Below are positions 36,927-46,575 of a DNA stretch of 64,000 nucleotides, in pieces. Within the stretch, counting starts at the first letter, position 1, and every line of letters begins with the position of its first letter. The notes under the pieces are model-generated. The model saw only the letters and a list, made by a program, of their open reading frames with translations. It did not search any database and was not told the DNA's origin. Origin of the DNA: Fulvimonas sp. R45 (GTDB lineage: Bacteria; Pseudomonadota; Gammaproteobacteria; Xanthomonadales; Rhodanobacteraceae); assembly GCF_030504985.1 (NCBI RefSeq), contig NZ_JASERU010000004.1, forward strand, positions 62,001 through 126,000. The letters run 5' to 3'. The translations under genes were made by a program, and so were the position numbers.

Positions 36927-37841
36927 ATGAGCAAGGAAACTGCACCCAGTATCGCCGAAGCCGACGCCGCCAGCATCGCCGCCTTCCTGGAGCGCGCCTG
37001 GTCGGAAGACGGCCTGGCCGACCGCACGCTGGACGCCTACCGCCGCGACCTGGAAGCGCTGGCGCGCTGGTTGGCCGGGCGCGAGCGCGACCTGTCGCGC
37101 GCCCGGCGCGAGGACCTTTCCGCCTACCACGGCCAGGGCCCGGCGGCGGTGCGCACGATGGCGCGGCGGCAATCCGCGTTCCGCCGCTACTACGCCTTCC
37201 GCGCCCGCAACGAGCCGGGCTTCGACGATCCCACCCGCCTGATCGAGCGCCCGAAGGCCCCGCGCAGCCTGCCCAAGGCGCTGGCCGAGCGCGAGATCGA
37301 GGCGCTGCTCGGCGCCCCGGATGTCGCCACCACCCTGGGCCTGCGCGACCGCGCGATGCTGGAGCTGATGTACGCCTCCGGCCTGCGCGTGTCGGAGCTG
37401 GTGGAACTGCCGCTGGCCGCGCTCAACCCGCGCCAGGGCGTGCTGCGCATCACCGGCAAGGGCGGCAAGGACCGCCTGGTGCCGGTGGGCGAGGTGGCGC
37501 TGGAGCGCATCGAGGCCTACCTTGCCGGGGCGCGGCCCGCGCTGGCGAAGGGCCGCCAGCCCGCGGCGCTGTTCCTCAGCACCCGCGGCGAGGGCATGAC
37601 GCGGCAGATGTTCTGGACGCTGGTGAAGCGCCACGCGCTGAAGGTCGGCATCCAGCCGAAGCGGATCTCGCCGCACGTGCTGCGGCATTCCTTCGCCACC
37701 CACCTGCTCAACCACGGCGCCGACCTGCGCGCGCTGCAGATGCTGCTGGGTCACAGCGCGCTCAGCACCACGCAGATCTACACCCTGGTGGCGAAGGAAG
37801 GGCTGAAGCGCCTGCATGCGCAGCACCATCCGCGCGGCTGA
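36927..37841 (+). CDS. xerD: Site-specific tyrosine recombinase XerD
   Basis: Resolves chromosome dimers at dif with XerC, directed by FtsK. The 304-residue protein has the SAM-like N-terminal core-binding domain (1-105) and the catalytic domain with R154 (ASGLRVSEL), H250-x-x-R253 (SPHVLRHSFATHL), H276 (LGHSALSTTQ) and nucleophile Y285 (QIYT). The downstream neighbour dsbC is the classical partner of xerD in proteobacteria, which supports XerD over XerC. The start at 36927 is preceded by a GGG-containing site and fits the family length. Confidence 0.94.
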   Translation: MSKETAPSIAEADAASIAAFLERAWSEDGLADRTLDAYRRDLEALARWLAGRERDLSRARREDLSAYHGQGPAAVRTMARRQSAFRRYYAFRARNEPGFDDPTRLIERPKAPRSLPKALAEREIEALLGAPDVATTLGLRDRAMLELMYASGLRVSELVELPLAALNPRQGVLRITGKGGKDRLVPVGEVALERIEAYLAGARPALAKGRQPAALFLSTRGEGMTRQMFWTLVKRHALKVGIQPKRISPHVLRHSFATHLLNHGADLRALQMLLGHSALSTTQIYTLVAKEGLKRLHAQHHPRG

Positions 37842-37932
37842 GCGGGGCGCGGCGCCGTTCACGACCCGCGCGGCGCGCTGTGCCAGAATCGCGTTTTCGC
37901 GCCGCCTCCCCACGCGGCCGACGAGGTGGACG

Positions 37933-38691
37933 ATGTTGAGGAAATGGTTGCTGGCGGCCTGTATCGGCGGCTTCGCGCTCGGCGCCTGCGCGGCGGGCGA
38001 TCCCGGCGCCGCCGCGAACGTGCCGGACGTGGTGCGCCAGGCGCTGCAGAAGTTCGCGCCGGGGCTGAAGATCGACGTGGTCGAGCCGGCGCCGCTGCCA
38101 GGCTTCTACCAGGTGATCGCCGCCGGCCAGCTGGTCTACGTCAGCGACGACGGCAAGTACATGCTGCACGGCGACCTGGTCGACCTGGCCAGCCGCAAGA
38201 GCCTGGGCGACGCCGCCTGGGCGAAGTTCCGCAAGGCGGAACTGGCCAAGGTGCCGGCGGCCCAGCGCATCGTGTTCGCGCCGCCGGACCCGAAGTACAC
38301 CGTCACCGTGTTCACCGACGTCAACTGCGGCTTCTGCCGCGCGCTGCACGAGCACGTCGCCGCCTTCAACAAGGAAGGCATCGCGGTGGACTACCTGGCC
38401 TGGCCGCGCGAGGGCGTCACCACCACCAGCGGCCGGCCCACGCCCACCTACACCGAGATGGTCTCGGTGTGGTGCGCCGCCGACCGCAAGGCGGTGTTCA
38501 CCGAGGCGAAGGAGGGGCATGCGCCCAAGCCCGCCAGCTGCACCAACCCGGTGAAGTCGCAGTTCGACCTGGGCGTGAAGCTGGGCGTCTCCGGCACCCC
38601 GACCATCATCGCCGAGGACGGCACCGTGATCGGCGGCTACCTCACGCCGGAGCAGATGCTGGACGCGGTGCGCAAGCACAGCGCGGGCTGA
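37933..38691 (+). CDS. dsbC: DsbC-like periplasmic thiol:disulfide isomerase
   Basis: A disulfide isomerase of 252 residues. After the signal segment MLRKWLLAACIGGFALGACAAG comes the DsbC N-terminal dimerisation domain (about 30-105; FYQVIAAGQLVYVSDDGKYMLHGDLVDLASRKSL). A thioredoxin domain follows with the active site CGFC (FTDVNCGFCRALHEHV) and the cis-proline loop VSGTPTIIAEDG. The signal segment contains LGAC, which could be a lipobox and make this copy a lipoprotein, unlike E. coli DsbC. It is 91 bp after xerD. Its TGA stop coincides with the left end of the inverted-repeat element at 38691-38957. Confidence 0.93.
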   Translation: MLRKWLLAACIGGFALGACAAGDPGAAANVPDVVRQALQKFAPGLKIDVVEPAPLPGFYQVIAAGQLVYVSDDGKYMLHGDLVDLASRKSLGDAAWAKFRKAELAKVPAAQRIVFAPPDPKYTVTVFTDVNCGFCRALHEHVAAFNKEGIAVDYLAWPREGVTTTSGRPTPTYTEMVSVWCAADRKAVFTEAKEGHAPKPASCTNPVKSQFDLGVKLGVSGTPTIIAEDGTVIGGYLTPEQMLDAVRKHSAG

Positions 38692-38957
38692 GAGCCTGTT
38701 CACGATCTCCAAGTACCTCGCGTTGGCCTCGCATGGCCGTCAGGTGGCGGTGCGTGGCGCCGGCCTGCCTGGCTGGCAGGCCAAGCCGCGCGCTGCCGCA
38801 TGGCGGCCATGCGAGGCCAACCCGGAGGGCCGGGTCTGTTTGCGCACAGGCCGGCGTCATCGCTCAGTCGTGGACGGACGTCCACGCCTTCACTCTTCCT
38901 TGGCCTGCGCGCAAACAGCTCCCGGCGCGGGGCACTTGGAGATCGTGAACAGGCTCT
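38691..38957. mobile_element. 267-bp nested inverted-repeat element (MITE-like) abutting the dsbC stop codon
   Basis: Perfect 24-bp terminal inverted repeats (38691-38714 and 38934-38957, starting AGAGCCTGTTCACGATC) enclose two arms. Arm A has a perfect 17-bp stem (38722-38738 with 38805-38821) capped by an 8-bp hairpin (38762-38769 with 38775-38782). Arm B has a 10-bp stem (38836-38845 with 38909-38918) capped by a 7-bp hairpin (38869-38875 with 38880-38886). Both sides carry TGA next to GAGCC/GGCTC, a possible 3-bp target duplication. No transposase frame is present. As RNA it would fold into a three-way junction. The termini resemble those of some IS5-type elements from memory, but the origin is unproven. 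Confidence 0.75.
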
Positions 38958-38977
38958 GAGGGTCGCCGGGCTTCGCT

Positions 38978-39075
38978 CCTCCCCCTGCGCGCAGGGGGAG
39001 GCCGGGAGGGGGTAAACGGGCTTGCCGCGAGACTGGGCGGCCCCTCCCCGACCCTCCCCTGCAGGCAGGGGAGGG
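38978..39075. repeat. Paired CCTCCCCCTGC palindromes upstream of purL
   Basis: CCTCCCCCTGC-GC-GCAGGGGGAGG (38978-39001) and CCCTCCCCTGC-AG-GCAGGGGAGGG (39052-39075) are perfect hairpins around a 50-bp spacer, the same family as at 34918-35014. It lies 20 bp after the inverted-repeat element and ends 78 bp before purL. A TAGAAT -10-like box follows at 39116-39121. Confidence 0.8.
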
Positions 39076-39153
39076 GGCATGCCGCCCGCCCGCTATGCCG
39101 TATTGCAGCATCGGGTAGAATAGGCGTTTCACTCGCACAGCGCCGTTCCCCGC

Positions 39154-42100
39154 ATGATCGCACTCGACGGGCAGAGCGCCCTCTCGCCGTTCCGCCTCGA
39201 CCGCCTCAATGCCCGCCTCGATGCCCTGCATCGCGGCGCGCGCGTGCAGGCCTCGTGGTTCGTCTATTTCATCGACGCCGATGCCGCGCCGGAAGGCGAA
39301 TCGCGCCAGCGCCTGCTGGCGGTGCTGGAGGCGAAGGACGCCACGCCCGCGCCCGCCACGTTGTGGGTGGTGCCGCGGCTGGGCACGATCTCGCCGTGGT
39401 CGAGCAAGGCCACCGACATCCTGCACGGTGCCGGCTTCGGCCTGCGCCGAGTGGAGCGCGGCATCGCCTGGCAGGCGGTGGGCCTGCCGCAGCCGGGCGA
39501 ACCGGCGCACGCGGCCGTGCTGGGCGTGCTGCACGATGCGATGACACAGTCCGTGCTGACCGCGCTGGAACAGGCGCAAGGCCTGTTCCTGGCCGGTTCG
39601 CCGGGTCCGCTGGTGCATGTTCCGCTGGGCGGCGACGCCCGCGCCGCGCTGGCGAAGGCCAACGCCGAACTGGGCCTGGCGCTGGCGGAGGACGAGATCG
39701 ACTACCTCGCCGAGCGCTACGCCGAGCTGGGCCGCGACCCCACCGACGCCGAGCTCTTCATGTTCGCGCAGGCCAATTCCGAGCACTGCCGCCACAAGGT
39801 GTTCAACGCGACCTGGACGGTGGACGGCCAGGAACAGGACAAGAGCCTGTTCGCGATGATCAAGAACACCCACCGGCACGCGCCCGCGCACACGCTGTCC
39901 GCCTACAAGGACAACGCCGCGGTGATCGAGGGCGGCGAGGGCCGGCGCTTCTACGCCGACGCCGACGGCGTGTGGCGCGCGCACGAGGAGCAGATCGACT
40001 ACGCGATCAAGGTGGAGACGCACAACCATCCCACCGCGATCGCGCCGTGGCCCGGCGCGGCCACCGGCGCCGGCGGCGAGATCCGCGACGAGGGCGCCAC
40101 CGGCCGCGGCGCCAAGCCCAAGGCGGGGCTGACCGGCTTCTCGGTGTCCGACCTGCGCATCCCCGGCCACCCGCAGCCGTGGGAGGTGGAACGCCCGCTG
40201 CCGCCGCGCATGGCCAGCGCGTTCGAGATCATGCGCGACGGCCCGCTGGGCGCGGCCGCGTTCAACAACGAGTTCGGCCGTCCGTGCCTGGGCGGCTATT
40301 TCCGCAGCTTCGAGATGGAGACCGGCGAGACCGGCCTGCGCCGCGGCTACGACAAGCCGATCATGCTGGCCGGCGGCCTCGCCAACATCCGCCGCGACCA
40401 CGTGCAGAAGCGCGAGATCCAGCCCGGCCACGCGGTGATCGTGCTGGGCGGCCCGGCGATGCTGATCGGCTTGGGCGGCGGCGCGGCCTCGTCGGTGGCC
40501 TCGGGCGCGTCCAGCGCGGAACTGGACTTCGCCTCGGTGCAGCGCGACAACGCCGAGATGGAGCGCCGCTGCCAGCAGGTGATCGACGCCTGCTGGGCGC
40601 GCGGCGAGGACAACCCCATCGTCAGCATCCACGACGTCGGCGCGGGCGGCCTCTCCAACGCGATCCCGGAACTGCTCAACGACGCCGGCGTGGGCGGCGA
40701 GATCGACCTGTCGAAGGTGCCCTGCGACGATCCCTCGCTGTCGCCGATGCAGGTGTGGAGCAACGAATCGCAGGAACGCTACGTGCTCGGCATCGCGCCG
40801 GAGAACCTGCCCGAGTTCGAGGCGTATTGCGCCCGCGAACGCTGCCCCTGCGCCGTGGTCGGCACCGCCACCGCCGAGCGCGTGCTGCGCGTGACCGACC
40901 CGCGTCGCGACCTCACCGTCATCGACCTGCCGATGGACGTGCTGTTCGGCAAGCCGCCGCGCATGCACCGCGACGCCACCCGCATCAAGCCGCGCGTGGA
41001 CCTGATCCCGGACCTGTCCGGCATCGGCATGGACGAGGCGCTGCTGCGCGTGCTGCGCCTGCCCACGGTGGGCAGCAAGAGCTTCCTCGTTACCATCGGC
41101 GACCGCACCGTGGGCGGCCTCAACCACCGCGACCCGATGGTCGGCCCCTGGCAGGTGCCGGTGGCCGACTGCGCGGTGACCCTGGCCGACTTCGACGGCT
41201 ACGCCGGCGAGGCGATGGCGATGGCCGAGCGCGCCCCGGTGGCGCTGCTGTCCAGCGCCGACGCCGCGCGCCTCGCGGTGGGCGAGGCGATCACCAACCT
41301 CGCCGCCGCGCCGATCGCCGCGCTGGGCGAGATCCGCCTGTCGGCCAACTGGATGGCCGCGGTGGGCCACCCCGGCGAGGACGCGGCGCTGTTCGACGCG
41401 GTGAAGGCGGTGGGCATGGAGCTGTGCCCCGCGCTCGACATCTCGATCCCGGTGGGCAAGGACTCGCTCTCCATGCAGACGGTGTGGAACGACGGCGAGC
41501 GACCGCAGCGCACGGTGGCGCCGGTGTCGCTGGCGATCACCGGCTTCGCCCGCGTGGACGACGTGCGCCGCACGCTCACCCCGCAGCTCAAGCTCGACCG
41601 CGGCGATTCCGACCTGTGGCTGGTCGACCTCGGCGCCGGCCGCGACCGCCTGGGCGGCTCCGCGCTGGCGCAGGTGTTCAACCGCAAGGGCGGCGTGCCG
41701 CCGGACCTCGACGACGCGCGCCGCCTGAAGGCGCTGTTCGAGCTGGTGCAGGAAGCCAACCGCGCCGGCCTGGTGCTGGCCTACCACGACCGCTCCGACG
41801 GCGGCGCCATCGTCGCCCTGCTGGAGATGGCCTTCGCCGGCCGCTGCGGCCTGGAGATCCACCTCGACGGCTGGGCCGAGGCCACGCTGCGCGCGCTGTT
41901 CAACGAGGAACTGGGCGCGGTGCTGCAGGTGGCCGCGGCCAACCGCGAGGCGTTCGAGGCGCTGCTGGTGAAGCACAACCTCGCCGGCATGAGCCATCGC
42001 ATCGGCCGGCCGAAGGAGAAGCTCGGCATCAAGCTGTTCCAGGGCAGCGAGACGGTGTTCAAGTGGCAGTGGAGCGCGCTGTTCCGCGCCTGGAACGAGA

Positions 42101-43014
42101 CCAGCCACGCCATGCAGCGCCTGCGCGACAACCCGCTCGGCGCCGACGCCGAGCTGGAATGGCGGCTGGACGACGCCGACCCGGGCATCAGCCCGAAGCT
42201 CGCCTTCGACCCGGCCGAGGACGTGGCCGCGCCGTACGTCGCCAAGGGCGCGCGTCCGCGCGTGGCGATCCTGCGCGAGCAGGGCGTCAACGGCCAGGTC
42301 GAGATGGCCGCCGCGTTCGCCCGCGCCGGCTTCGAGGCGGTGGACGTGCACATGTCCGACCTCGCCAGCGGGCGCCACAAGCTGGCCGACTTCCGCGGCT
42401 TCGCCGCGTGCGGCGGCTTCTCCTACGGCGACGTGCTGGGCGCGGGCCGCGGCTGGGCCACCTCCATCCTCTACAACGAACGGCTGCGCGCCGGGTTCGA
42501 GGCGTTCTTCGCCGACCCCGCGAAGTTCGCGCTGGGCGTGTGCAACGGCTGCCAGATGCTCAGCCAGCTCAAGGACATCATCCCCGGCGCCAAGCACTGG
42601 CCCAAGTTCCTGCGCAACGCCTCGGAACAGTACGAGGCGCGCCTGTGCACGCTGGAGGTGCTGGACTCGCCCAGCATCTTCTTCAAGGGCATGGCCGGTT
42701 CGCGCATCCCGGTGGCGGTGGCGCACGGCGAAGGCCGGGTGAGCTTCCCGTACGAGTGCAGCCCGTCCAAGTCGGGCGGCGTGGTGCGCTTCGTGGACAA
42801 CCGCGGCAAGCCCACCGAGAACTATCCGCTCAACCCGAACGGTTCGCCCGGTGGCCTGGCCGGCTTCACCGCCGCCGACGGCCGCGTGACCATCCTGATG
42901 CCGCATCCCGAGCGCGTGTTCCGCAGCGTGCAGCTGAGCTGGCGCCCGGAGAGCTGGGGCGAGGACTCGCCCTGGATGCGCATGTTCCGCAACGCGCGGG
43001 TGTGGTGCGGCTGA
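39154..43014 (+). CDS. purL: Phosphoribosylformylglycinamidine synthase PurL (large, single-chain)
   Basis: Step 4 of purine synthesis: FGAR + glutamine + ATP to FGAM. The 1286-residue enzyme is the gammaproteobacterial fused form. It has an N-terminal PurS-like domain, the FGAM synthetase core with [47 protein letters not shown] and [16 protein letters not shown], a second AIRS-like half, and a C-terminal class I glutaminase with nucleophile C1130 (GVCNGCQML) and H1251/E1253 (PHPERVF). The ATG at 39154 follows a TAGAAT box by 33 bp. It overlaps the start of the next small membrane-protein gene. Confidence 0.97.
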   Translation: MIALDGQSALSPFRLDRLNARLDALHRGARVQASWFVYFIDADAAPEGESRQRLLAVLEAKDATPAPATLWVVPRLGTISPWSSKATDILHGAGFGLRRVERGIAWQAVGLPQPGEPAHAAVLGVLHDAMTQSVLTALEQAQGLFLAGSPGPLVHVPLGGDARAALAKANAELGLALAEDEIDYLAERYAELGRDPTDAELFMFAQANSEHCRHKVFNATWTVDGQEQDKSLFAMIKNTHRHAPAHTLSAYKDNAAVIEGGEGRRFYADADGVWRAHEEQIDYAIKVETHNHPTAIAPWPGAATGAGGEIRDEGATGRGAKPKAGLTGFSVSDLRIPGHPQPWEVERPLPPRMASAFEIMRDGPLGAAAFNNEFGRPCLGGYFRSFEMETGETGLRRGYDKPIMLAGGLANIRRDHVQKREIQPGHAVIVLGGPAMLIGLGGGAASSVASGASSAELDFASVQRDNAEMERRCQQVIDACWARGEDNPIVSIHDVGAGGLSNAIPELLNDAGVGGEIDLSKVPCDDPSLSPMQVWSNESQERYVLGIAPENLPEFEAYCARERCPCAVVGTATAERVLRVTDPRRDLTVIDLPMDVLFGKPPRMHRDATRIKPRVDLIPDLSGIGMDEALLRVLRLPTVGSKSFLVTIGDRTVGGLNHRDPMVGPWQVPVADCAVTLADFDGYAGEAMAMAERAPVALLSSADAARLAVGEAITNLAAAPIAALGEIRLSANWMAAVGHPGEDAALFDAVKAVGMELCPALDISIPVGKDSLSMQTVWNDGERPQRTVAPVSLAITGFARVDDVRRTLTPQLKLDRGDSDLWLVDLGAGRDRLGGSALAQVFNRKGGVPPDLDDARRLKALFELVQEANRAGLVLAYHDRSDGGAIVALLEMAFAGRCGLEIHLDGWAEATLRALFNEELGAVLQVAAANREAFEALLVKHNLAGMSHRIGRPKEKLGIKLFQGSETVFKWQWSALFRAWNETSHAMQRLRDNPLGADAELEWRLDDADPGISPKLAFDPAEDVAAPYVAKGARPRVAILREQGVNGQVEMAAAFARAGFEAVDVHMSDLASGRHKLADFRGFAACGGFSYGDVLGAGRGWATSILYNERLRAGFEAFFADPAKFALGVCNGCQMLSQLKDIIPGAKHWPKFLRNASEQYEARLCTLEVLDSPSIFFKGMAGSRIPVAVAHGEGRVSFPYECSPSKSGGVVRFVDNRGKPTENYPLNPNGSPGGLAGFTAADGRVTILMPHPERVFRSVQLSWRPESWGEDSPWMRMFRNARVWCG

Positions 43015-43754
43015 GCCCGGGCCTGCCCTTGCCGCGATGGCCGGCGCTGCTGCTGGCCATCGCCTGGATGCTGTTGCTGGCGCTGCTGCCCTGGTGGATC
43101 GACCTGCCGCTGCTGCTGGCCCTGGCCGCGGCGCGGCTCGCCCACGCGGAACATGCGTTCGCGCGGGCGCATGATCTGCGCCGCGCGCTGCGCTGGGGCC
43201 TGCCTGGCTTGCTGCTGTCGCTGCTGCGCATGCTGGGCAGCGACCCGCGCGCCTGGGTGCTGGTCCTGCTGGCCGCGTTGGCCGGCTTCTCGTTGCTGAT
43301 GCTGCTGGAAGGCTGGCTGGTTCGCGGGCATCGGCGCGGCCCGGCGCAGCCCTCGCCGGAATGGAGCGAGCTGGCGATGGCGCCGGTCGGGCCGGCGCCG
43401 GCGATCATCGAACTGCAGCCGCCCGACTGGCACGACGTGGACGACCGCCTGGCCGATCCGCGCGGCGGCGAGCTGCGCCGCGACGGCCACGCGCTGGTGC
43501 TGGCCGACGGCACCCGGCTGGACGGCGTGGCTCCGCGCTGCTGCTTCGATCCCGATGCGCGCTGGCTGGCCGTGCCGCTGGCGCCGCGGCGCGGCCTGCT
43601 GCTGCTGGACCGCCGGCGTGGCCGGCTACACCGCCTGCGCGGCTGGCAGCTGTGCGGCTGGCATGCGGGGCTGCCGTGGCTGCAACGCGGCGGGGACCGC
43701 GCGCCGCTGGCGCTGCCGCACGTGCTCGGCCACGACGAGGACGGGACGGGTTGA
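43005..43754 (+). CDS. Uncharacterised membrane protein overlapping the purL end
   Basis: A 249-residue protein of no family I recognise. The first half has about four hydrophobic helices ([47 protein letters not shown] and [22 protein letters not shown]). The soluble C-terminal half (about 110-249) has short strands ([52 protein letters not shown]), perhaps a partial propeller. The start is GTG at 43005 (or 43002), inside the last codons of purL; no ATG is in frame nearby. The hydrophobic pattern and position 50 bp before a same-strand glycosyltransferase support a real gene, possibly coupled to purL. Confidence 0.65.
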   Translation: MRLSPGLPLPRWPALLLAIAWMLLLALLPWWIDLPLLLALAAARLAHAEHAFARAHDLRRALRWGLPGLLLSLLRMLGSDPRAWVLVLLAALAGFSLLMLLEGWLVRGHRRGPAQPSPEWSELAMAPVGPAPAIIELQPPDWHDVDDRLADPRGGELRRDGHALVLADGTRLDGVAPRCCFDPDARWLAVPLAPRRGLLLLDRRRGRLHRLRGWQLCGWHAGLPWLQRGGDRAPLALPHVLGHDEDGTG

Positions 43755-43803
43755 GGCGCGCGGCGGCATTCTCCGCCGCCGCCGTCTCCCGCATACTTGC
43801 GCG

Positions 43804-44691
43804 GTGAACACGCCCGCTCCCCTTTCCCCCGGGGCTTCAGCCCTGCCGCTCAGCGTGATCGTGGTGTCCGCCGACAGCGGACCCACGCTGCGCGAGGGCG
43901 TACGCCACGTGCTGGCCTGCGATGTGCCGCTGGAGCTGATCCTGATCGACAACGCTTCGCGCGACGGCGTGCCGGAACAGGTCGCGCGCGAGCATGCGGG
44001 CGACGCGCGGCTGCGGCTGCTGCGCAATGACGCCAATCTCGGCTTCGGCCCGGCGGTGAACCGCGCCGCGGCGCAGGCGCGCGGCGACGCGCTGCTGGTG
44101 CTCAATCCCGATTGCATGCTCGACGAGCCCGCGCTGCGGCGGCTGCTCGACGTGCTGGCGGGCGAACCACGGGCCGGCCTGGTCGGCGCGGTGGTGTGCG
44201 ACGCGCAGGGCGCACCCGACCCCGCCTCGTACCGGCGCGATCCGCTGCTGCGGCGTGCGCTGGTCGGCCTGTTCGGCGGCCGGGGCGAAGGCGTCAACGT
44301 CGAAGGCGGCATGCCGGACCGCGTGGTCGAGGCCGAGGCGGTGTCCGGCGCGGTGATGCTGCTGCCGCGCGCCCTGTTCGAGCGCATCGGCGGCTTCGAC
44401 GAAGGCTACTTCCTGCACTGCGAGGACCTGGACCTGTGCCGCCGCGTGCGCGACGCCGGCTGGCGCGTGCTGCTGGCCGGCGACGTGCGCGTGTTGCACG
44501 GAAAGGGCGGCTCCAGCCGCCACCGGCCGGTGTTCGTCAGCCGCTACAAGCACCGCGGCATGTGGCGCTGGTTCCGCAAGTTCGACCCGGCCGCGCGCAA
44601 CCCGTTCGTGGCGGCGGCGGTGTGGCTGGGCCTGTGGGCGCATTTCCTGCTGCAGATCCCCGGCCAGCTGTGGCGGCTGTGGCGTCGATGA
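43804..44691 (+). CDS. GT2-family glycosyltransferase, rhamnosyltransferase-like
   Basis: A 295-residue GT-A fold enzyme that probably adds a sugar to a surface polysaccharide. It shows LSVIVVSADSGPTLREGV, the nucleotide-sugar region IDNASRDGVPEQV and NLGFGPAVNRAAAQARGDALLVLNPDCML (DxD-like), and the late SGAVMLLPRALFERIGGFDEGYFLHCEDLDLCRRVRDAGWRVLL, characteristic of WbbL/RfbF-like rhamnosyltransferases. A C-terminal hydrophobic segment (VWLGLWAHFLLQIPGQLW) may anchor it to the membrane. The start is GTG at 43804. It overlaps the EamA gene by 4 bp. No polysaccharide cluster surrounds it. Confidence 0.9.
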   Translation: MNTPAPLSPGASALPLSVIVVSADSGPTLREGVRHVLACDVPLELILIDNASRDGVPEQVAREHAGDARLRLLRNDANLGFGPAVNRAAAQARGDALLVLNPDCMLDEPALRRLLDVLAGEPRAGLVGAVVCDAQGAPDPASYRRDPLLRRALVGLFGGRGEGVNVEGGMPDRVVEAEAVSGAVMLLPRALFERIGGFDEGYFLHCEDLDLCRRVRDAGWRVLLAGDVRVLHGKGGSSRHRPVFVSRYKHRGMWRWFRKFDPAARNPFVAAAVWLGLWAHFLLQIPGQLWRLWRR

Positions 44692-45590
44692 ACGCGCCCG
44701 CGCGCCTGCGCCTGCTGGCGACCGTCGGCCTGCTGGCGATGACCGCCGTGTGGGGCTCCACCTTCGTGCTGATCAAGGACGTGGTGGCGCGCATGCCGGT
44801 GGCGGACTTCCTCGCCGTGCGCTTCCTGATCGCGGCGCTGGCGATGCTGGCGCTGTTCCCGCGCCATGCGTGGCGGCTCGGCCGCGGCGGCATCGCGCGC
44901 GGGCTGGCGCTGGGCGTGATCTACGGCGCGGGCCAGCTGCTGCAGACCTGGGGGCTGGCGCTGATCTCGCCCAGCGTCAGCGGCTTCGCCACCGGCATGT
45001 ACGTGGTGTTCACCCCGGTCCTGGCCACGCTGCTGCTGCGCCAGCGGTTGCAGGGGCGGGTGTGGATCGCGGTGGTGCTGGCCACGGCCGGGCTGGCGCT
45101 GCTGTCGTTGAACGGCCTGTCGGTGGACGCGGGCGTGTGGCTGACCCTGGCCTCGGCGGTGTGCTACGCGCTGCACATCGTGGCGCTGGGGCAATGGTCG
45201 CGCCCGGACGACGCGCTGGGCCTGTCGGCGGTGCAGATGGTGGCGATCGCCGCCGTCTGCCTGCTCGCCACGCTGCCCCACGGCGGCCCGACCGCGCCGC
45301 CCGACCACGCGGCGTGGCTGGGCGTGCTGTACATGGCGCTGGTCGCCGGCGCCGGCGCGATGCTGATGCAGACCTGGGCGCAGGCGCACCTGCCGGCCAC
45401 CCGCGCCGCCATCGTGATGACCACCGAGCCCGTGTTCGCCGCCGCCTTCGCGGTGGCCTTCGGCAGCGACGTGGTCACCTGGCGCATGCTGGCGGGCGGG
45501 GCGCTGGTGCTGGGCGCGATGTACCTGGTGGAGCTGGCACCGCGGCGCAAATCCGGGCTGCCGGCCGAGGCCGTGCACCACGAGGTGTGA
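44688..45590 (+). CDS. EamA/DMT-superfamily transporter
   Basis: A 300-residue inner-membrane exporter or importer with ten predicted helices in two EamA repeats: LLATVGLLAMTAVWGSTFVLIKDVVARMPVADFLAVRFLIAALAMLALF opens the first and LTLASAVCYALHIVALGQWS the second, ending AAIVMTTEPVFAAAFAVAFGSDVVTWRMLAGGALVLGAMYLVEL. The ATG overlaps the glycosyltransferase stop (ATGA), so the pair is coupled. Substrate unknown; EamA proteins carry metabolites or, in some cases, lipid-linked sugars, which would fit the GT2 neighbour. Confidence 0.9.
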   Translation: MNAPARLRLLATVGLLAMTAVWGSTFVLIKDVVARMPVADFLAVRFLIAALAMLALFPRHAWRLGRGGIARGLALGVIYGAGQLLQTWGLALISPSVSGFATGMYVVFTPVLATLLLRQRLQGRVWIAVVLATAGLALLSLNGLSVDAGVWLTLASAVCYALHIVALGQWSRPDDALGLSAVQMVAIAAVCLLATLPHGGPTAPPDHAAWLGVLYMALVAGAGAMLMQTWAQAHLPATRAAIVMTTEPVFAAAFAVAFGSDVVTWRMLAGGALVLGAMYLVELAPRRKSGLPAEAVHHEV

Positions 45591-45610
45591 GGTGGCTGGC
45601 CCGGTCGGCG

Positions 45611-46510
45611 CTAGAGTGCATCCACCGTCCAGCCTTGCCGGCTGGCGCTGGCGAGAAGGCCGGACGGGCCGACCATGTGGTACAGGCCGACGACGACCAG
45701 CGGCGTGCCCGGGGCATCGAGCATCTTCTCGAACCGGGGCAGCCAGGCCTGGTTGCGCGCGAACGTGAGCCGCTGCGCCAGCTCCGGGTAGGCCCGGCTG
45801 TAGCGCTCCACTTCCGCCGCCGCCAACCCACGCCGGCCCATCGTCCAGGCCTCGAAGATGCGCGCATCGGCCGCTGGCCCGGCGAGCACTTCGTCGAGCA
45901 CATAGCGCAGGAACTGGACGTCCTGCAACGGCGTCAGCGCGCCGAACCAGGCCAGCACCTCGTCCTTGGTCTCGAACTCGCAGTGCCAGGGTATGCCCGC
46001 CCGCGTGGCCTGCCCGGCCAGCACCTCGCGTGCGGATTTCCCCTTCCACCCGGCGACGCGGTAGTACTGGTCCTGGAGCAGCGAACCGACGATCCACGGC
46101 CTGTACGGCGCCAGGTCGTCGAGATGCGTCTTGCAGTAGCTGGCGGCCCTGGCCAACCGCGCCTTGTCGCGCGCATCGAGCCAGGCGTCGAGGGGGCGCT
46201 TCGGGTCCATGCCGTAGCGCTGGATGAGCGCCCCTTGCGGCTGCCGGTAGACGTTGTTGGTCTCGGTCCAGAAGGACGAGCAATGCGCGAGAAGCTGTTC
46301 GATGCGCGAGTCGCGCCAGTCGGCCGGCTGCGGCGGCGTTTCGGCCGTGAGGTAGAGGTTGCGGCCACCGCGCCGGATCGACCACAACGGCCAGCCACGT
46401 GCCGCCGGTTTCGCCAGCGACTTGAAGGGCAGCAGCCCACCCGTTCCGGCGACCAGCGCGGCCGCCAGCATGCCGGCGAACTTGCGCCGGCGGATGTCGA
46501 TGATGTCCAT
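45611..46510 (-). CDS. TraB/GumN-family exported protein
   Basis: A 299-residue protein with an N-terminal Arg-rich signal (IRRRKFAGMLAAALVAGTGGLLP) that could suit the Tat or Sec route. The TraB/GumN (PF01963) pattern is visible as PLWSIRRGGRNLYLTAETP near residue 41 and LVVVGLYHMVGPSGLLASASRQGWTVDAL at the end, with a conserved late histidine. Members are proposed metalloproteases or hydrolases related to Tiki proteins. Convergent with the EamA gene by 20 bp. The standing frame upstream of 46510 is open but lacks homology. Confidence 0.8.
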   Translation of the reverse strand: MDIIDIRRRKFAGMLAAALVAGTGGLLPFKSLAKPAARGWPLWSIRRGGRNLYLTAETPPQPADWRDSRIEQLLAHCSSFWTETNNVYRQPQGALIQRYGMDPKRPLDAWLDARDKARLARAASYCKTHLDDLAPYRPWIVGSLLQDQYYRVAGWKGKSAREVLAGQATRAGIPWHCEFETKDEVLAWFGALTPLQDVQFLRYVLDEVLAGPAADARIFEAWTMGRRGLAAAEVERYSRAYPELAQRLTFARNQAWLPRFEKMLDAPGTPLVVVGLYHMVGPSGLLASASRQGWTVDAL

Positions 46511-46575
46511 GTTCGGCTCCCGGTGTCCCAAGCGCCAAACTAGAACGGCTGGGCCGTCCGGATCAGTGCTACAAG

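Noticed and set aside
38958-39153. A transposase gene linked to the inverted-repeat element
   Set aside because: No open frame with transposase motifs exists within or beside the 267-bp element; the adjacent DNA is another repeat family and the purL promoter.
38890-42906. A 1,338-residue minus-strand frame opposite purL
   Set aside because: The complementary frame of a 3.9-kb high-GC gene; composition is His/Arg/Val-rich and featureless.
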